From Cinnamomum chago (Eukaryota > Streptophyta > Magnoliopsida > Laurales > Lauraceae), in assembly GCA_038049695.1 (NCBI GenBank), contig CP142453.1, positions 1,319,501 to 1,383,500 on the forward strand: a stretch of 64,000 nucleotides of DNA, given 5' to 3'. How positions within the stretch are numbered: position 1 is the first letter of the stretch; each line of letters opens with the position of its first letter. The notes under the pieces were generated by a model. It had not been told where the DNA came from. It was given only the letters and a program-made list of their open reading frames with translations, and ran no database searches. This document shows positions 58,457 to 64,000 of the stretch, piece by piece. Position numbers and translations under genes: made by a program.

Positions 58457-58985
58457 TTCTTTATATTAAACGCGACAAAATTATTTTGTATCTATTTCTT
58501 ATATTTATGACAAAATATTTTTGTCTTGAATTTCTTCCTTTAATGACAAAAGATTTTGTCACTCAGTACTTATAAGTATGTTTCCAACAAAGTGCATTGG
58601 TGACGAAAAAAAATTACTTACAAGTATGTTTCCAATAGAGTGTATTGGAGACAAAAAAAAAAAAAAAATTATCACAAATTTATCTTTTTCAATGACGAAT
58701 TTTTTTCCGTCTCCAATACCTTTTAGCGACAAAGTTTTGGCAACAAAACGGGTGATGAAAAATTTTCGTCTTAATTAGTTTCGGTGACGAAATATGTACA
58801 TTTTGGGACAAATTTGTGTCGTCCTTAAACCCCAAATTTCTTGTAGTGAATCTAGTAGCGTACAAATAGAAAATTCGTACAGAAAAAGAAACTTTTTTTT
58901 TTCACCATTTTTTTTTGTGGTCGCTATTGACCTTCATTTTCTATGTTGAAAGTCAACAGTGACCCTTGCTATAATAAGTGAAGGT

Positions 58986-59407
58986 CGCCATCGACCCTGA
59001 ACATGCTTAAACTCTTTATGTTCTCCATTCTTTCTTTCTTCCTTTAATCGAAAACTCGAACATCCACAAATCCAAAATGTCCCAAACAAACTATGCTCTC
59101 CATCTCATATAGAAAATGGTGAAAATCCCACCACTTGGAAGAGGCTCTTCAGGCTTTTGAGGATTCAAAGAATGCGATTCAATTGGGTAATTATAGTTTT
59201 GGTATCATGATTAAAGGTTCTTGTGAGATGGGTGATTTGGGCAAGGCCTTTAAGTTGTTATCTCAAATGGGAGACGTGGGGTGTGCGCCAAATGTTGTTA
59301 TATATACTACATTGATTGATTGGATTGGTTCGGGGAAGAGAGGAAGAAGGAAGAAGATAAAGAGTTTATGCATGCTCATGGTCTACGACGATCCTTACTT
59401 GTTATAG
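58986..59407 (+). pseudogene. PPR gene fragment captured in Pack-MULE-like element
   Basis: The frame from about 59135 reads EEALQAFEDSKNAI, then NYSFGIMIKGSCEMGDLG, KAFKLLSQMGDVGCAPN and VVIYTTLID, about one and a half 35-residue PPR motifs, then runs into unrelated Arg/Lys-rich sequence and a stop at 59407. It is bounded on both sides by the inverted repeats of the element. PPR proteins bind organelle RNA; this fragment is too short to function and its donor gene is not in the window. Confidence 0.75.
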
Positions 59408-59590
59408 CGAGGGTCGCCGTTGACACTCAACACAGAAAATGAAGGTTGATAGCGACCATAAAACAAATGGTGAGAAAAGTTACTTTTTTCTGTATGGATC
59501 TTCTGTTTGATGCACTACTGGCTAAAGTTTCATATTTGGTGTAGTTGCTACTTAAAGTTATTTTTTTTTGGTAAAATCCCCTTGATTCTA

Positions 59591-60925
59591 TAAATTCTTT
59601 GAACATATAGAATGGAAGAAGAAAACGAGGAAAAAGAAAAAGAACGAATAGAGAAATAGAGAGGCTGGAAAAGAAAGCAGAAATCGAATTTATTAATAGT
59701 TCATACATTTCTTCTTTTTACTAAAAAAACTAGCAACAACGCCCCGTGCTTAGCCGGGGGCAAAAAGTAAGATATTACATTTTGAATTTATGAGATATCA
59801 AAATTAATTATAAACATATAAGCATATATTCATGCATATTTATATAAAAACAGTCAACACATCTTCAATCACAAATACAAGTGGTCAACAATAAACTACT
59901 ATAAAGATAAAGCTAAAAAAAATCCATTCAACAACATAAAAATAATAATAACAACAATAATTACTAAAGAAGATATAAAAAAGCGAATTTTGTTAGAACT
60001 GATTAAACCATTTTTTAGCTCTAGATTTAAAAAAAAAATGTATAAACATCTTAATTTTAAAAGCCATAAATTATGAGACTTTAAAACCACAGGCTAGTGG
60101 TATTTGATCCTAGTAATAATTGGCCCACCTTGGATCAATGTATATATCTCTTAATTATGAGTCCATGTTGGCCCATGGAAATGTAATTTATGGTCGGCCA
60201 AATTTAGGGTCATATGTCTATATAATCAAATCAGAAAAGGATGCTTATACGATTCAACTCACAAGCCTATCCATGAGGTGGTCTACCAGAAGGTCGGGTC
60301 TGATTTTCGTTTACATGTGATAATCTTTGAATAGAGTAGAGCTATATTTGGAAACTAAAAGAAAATGATATTTTTAATGAAAAATTTATTAGTATGAATT
60401 GTAGAAAGGTGGGCTCCAAATATTAAAAATAAAAAGATGATAATCTTGAGAGGATGGAAGATAGATGGATAAAGAGATTTTTTTGGAGAAAAAATTGTGA
60501 CATTTTAGGAGATATTGATTGAGAGACTTTATGAGATAGAGGATATTGATAAAGAGATTTTTTTGGAGAAAAATTGTGGCATGTGATGACATGGCACCTT
60601 AAAGCACTCTATGTTTTTTCTTTATATTTATTTGAAAGGAGAATGATTGGGTTGCTGAGGTGGCACCCTTCACAACCCACCTCCCCATTTGCTTTAATAT
60701 ATCTAATAAATTAAGAGTAAAAATGGTACTTTCCATAAAAAGCCATCTTACTTTTTACCAAGAAAGTAAAAAAATTACATTCTCGTGATAGTAAATAATA
60801 AAAAAAAAACCTATAACTAAGCACTTTCCTATTTTGACTCCCTCTTTTTTTAAGTCTCGTTTTGATTTAACCCTTCATATTGCTTTACCAAATAGGTGTA
60901 CTATGTAGAGATTATTGACTTGCAA
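59591..60925. other. Intergenic, no gene seen
   Basis: AT-rich DNA. CAACGCCCCGTGCTTAGCCG near 59738 is of a kind found in dispersed plant repeats, but no element could be delimited. Confidence 0.45.
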
Positions 60926-63900
60926 GCTTATCTTAGCATTTGCATAGTGAGTCCCTTAGTAAAAATGTCTGCTAATTGATCAATTGTTCCTATAAAGCGG
61001 ACTTGACTATCACCACGGATGACTTTTTCTCTAACGAAATGATAATCCACCTCCACATGTTTTGTCTGTGCATGATATATGGGATTTGAGGCAAGTGCAA
61101 TAGCACTTATGTTATCACAATAAATGAGAGGTGGAATTTTAAGAAAAATTTCAAGGTCTTTCATCACCATTTGAAGCCAGAATAATTCTGCAGCAGTAAG
61201 TGCCAGCGAAGGATACTCAGACTTAGCATTTGAGCATGACAAAGTAGGCTGTTTCTTGTCATTCCAAGAGATTAAATTGGATCCCAAAAAGATTGCATAT
61301 CTAGATGTAGATCGCCGATCATTAGGATCCCCTGCCAATCCGCATAAGAGTATGCAGTAAATTGAACTGGGCCTTGGCGAAAGTGAAGTCCATGTGTAAT
61401 TGTACCCTTGAGAAAACGGAGGATTCTCTTAACTGCCATCCAATGTGTGGTCCTTGGGTAATGCATATACTGATACACTTGATTGACAGCGAAGGCATGT
61501 AACATAATGAAGTGCACCAACTATATTACGGTACTCTTGTGGATTGGTTATGCGATCACCATCAGTTTTGGAAAGCTTCAACCCAGGTTGAGCCGGGGGA
61601 CTTGATGGGCTTCGCATCATGTATCTGTGTTTTATGGAGTAAATCCCAAACATATTTTGTTTGTGTTAAATATAGACTAGAGGACACCCGGCATGCCTCA
61701 ATGCCAAGAAAATAGTGAAGCAGACCCAAATCTTTCATAGCAAATAGACTACCAAGGTCCCGTAGCAATTTTGGCAAAGCTGCAGCATGATTGCTAGTAA
61801 TGACAATGTCATCAACATAAATTAGTAGAATTATGAATTCTCCACCAAAATGTCTCACAAAGAGAGAGGTGTCCGCATTGGAGCCCATGAACCCAAGACT
61901 CTGTAAGTAATTTGTGAGCCTAAGAAACCAGGCCTGCAGGACTTGTTTTTTAAACTATAGATGGCTTTATGTAGTTTGCACACATGGGTTGGTATAGTAG
62001 GATCCACAAACCCTAGGGGTTGTTCCATATACACCTCTTCGAAGAGAACCTCGTGGAGAAATGCATTGTGAACGTCTTGCTGACGAATGGGCCAACCAAA
62101 TTGGATAGCAATTGATAATACCAATTGTACCATGGTATGTTTTACAACTGGATTGAACGTTTCTCCATAATCAACCCCGGGTTGTTGATGAAATCCTTTA
62201 AGCGACAAGGCAGGTTTTATACCATCAATGGTACCATCGGACCTTTGCTTGAGTTTATACACCCATTTACACCCTACAACATTGGAACCGGGTTTAATAC
62301 GAACTAAACTCCAAGTCCATGACGCTGCAATGCATCATATTCAAGTGCCATCGCTGCTCGCCAATCAACATATTTTACAGCTTGAGAATAACAGGTGGGT
62401 TCTAATGGGGCCAAAGCAGCCTGTAACTGGATACCTAGTCACCATTAGTGTTTTTGGTTTATAGATGCCATCCATTGACCGAGTCCATGTAGAATGGTTG
62501 CGTGGTGGTACTGGATCCATTGAAGCAGTAGGTAGATCACTTGATAAGTGTGTCTGAGTAGGCAAATGTTGATCAATGCGGTCACCAAGGTGTTGTGTCA
62601 AGTGACTATCAAAATCGACGACGAATGGTGGAACATGGTGACATTTGCTGGCCATATGCTGTTTGTGACCGAGGTGAATGAGGTGTAATGAGTCTATAAA
62701 TTGGTAGACTAGAGTCCGATCTTGGAGCCTTGGAGCCACATGGATATTGGTCAACGAGTCCTGATGCATGTGTAGTGGATTTATTAGAGTTATCAAGCCG
62801 TGGGCTTATGTGACTAGTACCATGTTCATGGAGATGTGGGCCCAACTCATGTGCACCATGATCAAGGAATTGTGGGGAATGCTGAGCATGTGGAGTGGCT
62901 GCTATGTCACGCATTGGAGATGGCAAATGTGCAGAGTCCACATGTAATGTAGGAGGCCGGGTAGCATGTGAACCAGTAGGTGGCATTCTTGGAGCAGCAA
63001 TGTTCATGCCAAGAGGCATAGTGGGTACAGAACTGTCCATCGCAGTGGATACAGGCATCTGAAGATGGCCTAAAATTACTTGCTCACTGGATGATACTGA
63101 AGGTGTGACTCCATGAGACGAGGTAGAATTATTTGGCACGGTAAGGGGAAAGACAGTCTCATAAAAAACAACATGACGGGACAAGTAAATTCGCTGGGCA
63201 GCAGGGTCATAACACGTATATCCCTTTTGATTACATCCATAGCCAATGAATACATAAGGAATTGTGCGAAAGGAAAGTTTGCTTGTTGTATAGGGACCGA
63301 TAAAGGGAAAGCACGCACATCCAAAGGACTCTAGGATTTTATAGTCCGGTGTTATGTGAAATAGCTTTTCATAAGGGGAAAGGCCTTGGAGGACATGTGT
63401 AGGCATGCGATTAATAAGAAAAATAGCAGTGTCAAATGCCACATCCCAGTATGACAAAGGGAACCATTTCAACAATGTGATGATGTTTGCGTTCGGCCAC
63501 GCCATTTTGTTCCTGTGTATATGAGGACATGAAATCCAGTGAGAAATGACATGTTGACTTAAGAGATTTTTAAATCTATCCCCACCACCATCAGATTAGA
63601 TGCATTTTATTTTGCGATCAAACATGTTTTCTACAAGGACTTTAAAATGCAATAATATTTCAAACACCTGTGATTTAAAGTGAAGAGGGAACATCCAACA
63701 GTACCTACTGTAATGATCAATAAAAATGACATAAAAGCGACATCCACTAATGGAAGATGCAAGGGCATAACCCCATACATCGGTGTGCACCAGTTCTAAA
63801 GGAATATTAGAAACAAAATTAGAAGACGGGAATGGTAACCTTGAACTCTTTCCTAGTTGACAAGCAGTGCACACAGTAGGAAGATGGGACGTGCCGCGAA

Positions 63901-64000
63901 GTGGAAGAGAAGACGCGATCGCTTTGAAAACTTGTGAAGAAGGGTGTCCCAATCGATGATGCCAAAGAAGACTAGACGTGAAATGAAACTGAAGCAGATG
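60926..64000 (-). mobile_element. Second Ty1-copia retrotransposon, minus strand, partial
   Basis: Runs off the right edge, so the gag and 5' LTR are not visible. The visible order on the minus strand is GAG-pre-integrase, integrase, RT, RNase H, ending at 60926. No LTR was recognised downstream of the RNase H end. Wording of the integrase and RT is closer to the Ale/Retrofit group than to the first copia element, and the two are not copies of each other. Confidence 0.85.
60926..64000 (-). pseudogene. Copia pol polyprotein fragments, disrupted
   Basis: Minus strand from the right edge: LLWHRLGHPSSQVFKA and CTACQLGK (GAG-pre-integrase), integrase motifs HTDVWGYA and FIDHYSRYCW, then a stop near 63595. 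The next frame (63505-62609) holds FLINRMPTHVLQGLSPYEKL and FIGYGCNQKGY. RT follows in several frames with HNAFLHE, a catalytic YVDD (near 61820) and FAMKDLG; RNase H shows AELFWLQMVMKDL, YCDNISAIALA, HVEVDYHFVREKV and ADIFTKGL. At least five shifts or stops break it. Confidence 0.85.

Larger units (their letters stand above)
56274..58848. mobile_element. Non-autonomous CACTA transposon
   Basis: The left end is CACTACAAAAAAT and the reverse complement of the right end CACTACAAGAAAT. The 3-bp duplication AAT flanks it (56271-56273 and 58849-58851). Subterminal regions are full of GACGAA/TTCGTC motifs in both orientations, as expected for transposase-binding repeats of En/Spm elements. No transposase gene is present. 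Length is 2575 bp including the Cassandra insertion. Confidence 0.88.
56214..59581. mobile_element. Pack-MULE-like element with nested CACTA
   Basis: Ends in inverted repeats of about 180 bp: the left is 56214-56273 plus 58852-58985 (split by the CACTA), the right about 59395-59581. They begin GGGGTTTTA and, on the reverse complement, GGGGATTTTA, and share TACACCAAAT, GGTCGCTAT and TTCATTTTCT. The perfect 9-bp duplication TTGATTCTA flanks it (56205-56213 and 59582-59590), the length typical of Mutator-like elements. Without the CACTA it is about 790 bp and carries a PPR gene fragment, with no transposase. Confidence 0.88.

Overview
The window is nuclear DNA of a flowering plant. It holds widely spaced single-copy plant genes (an intron-bearing LRR receptor-like kinase, an mTERF protein and a BAHD acyltransferase) in AT-rich DNA filled with plant-type transposons: L1-like LINE, Ty1-copia, Ty3/Tat-like, Cassandra TRIM, MULE, CACTA, MITEs and SINE-like repeats. 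The species cannot be named from the sequence alone. No rRNA or tRNA gene, CRISPR array or bacterial-type operon was seen.

Layout. 1-5306: 3' part of an L1-like LINE with overlapping ORF1/ORF2 and a poly(A) tail. 5307-11443: intergenic, with two adjacent MITEs and an LTR-like region. 11449-13658: large solo LTR with palindromes and a perfect 5-bp target duplication, then a LINE tail. 15668-21156: Ty3/Tat-like LTR element that has lost its sense coding genes but keeps a broken, spliced antisense gene with its own TATA box. 23783-29990: Ty1-copia element on the minus strand, with two 317-bp LTRs and a decayed polyprotein.

30870-50080 is the gene-bearing part. A three-exon inactive-type LRR receptor kinase (31052-36498) carries a Cassandra solo LTR and a compound inverted repeat in intron 1. 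It is followed by a SINE-like repeat, a single-exon mTERF gene (38322-39446), 8.7 kb of intergenic DNA with LINE remnants and duplicated segments, and a single-exon BAHD acyltransferase (48141-49544). These genes look independent; nothing suggests a shared pathway.

50080-64000 is again transposon-rich. It has a 20-bp minisatellite and a decayed MULE transposase gene joined through a repeated linker to an OTU-type cysteine protease domain (about 51865-54818). Next is a three-level nest: a Pack-MULE-like element with a PPR gene fragment (56214-59581, perfect 9-bp TSD), a CACTA element inserted in its left terminal repeat (56274-58848, TSD AAT), and a three-LTR Cassandra array with 5S-rRNA-derived promoters inside the CACTA (57595-58456). 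A second decayed Ty1-copia element on the minus strand runs off the right edge.

The most unusual items are the MULE transposase-OTU fusion with its peptide-repeat linker, the tandem three-LTR Cassandra inside a CACTA inside a Pack-MULE, the Cassandra solo LTR in the kinase intron, and the antisense spliced gene of the Tat-like element. All reading is by eye, so repeat boundaries outside the TSD-supported ones are approximate.
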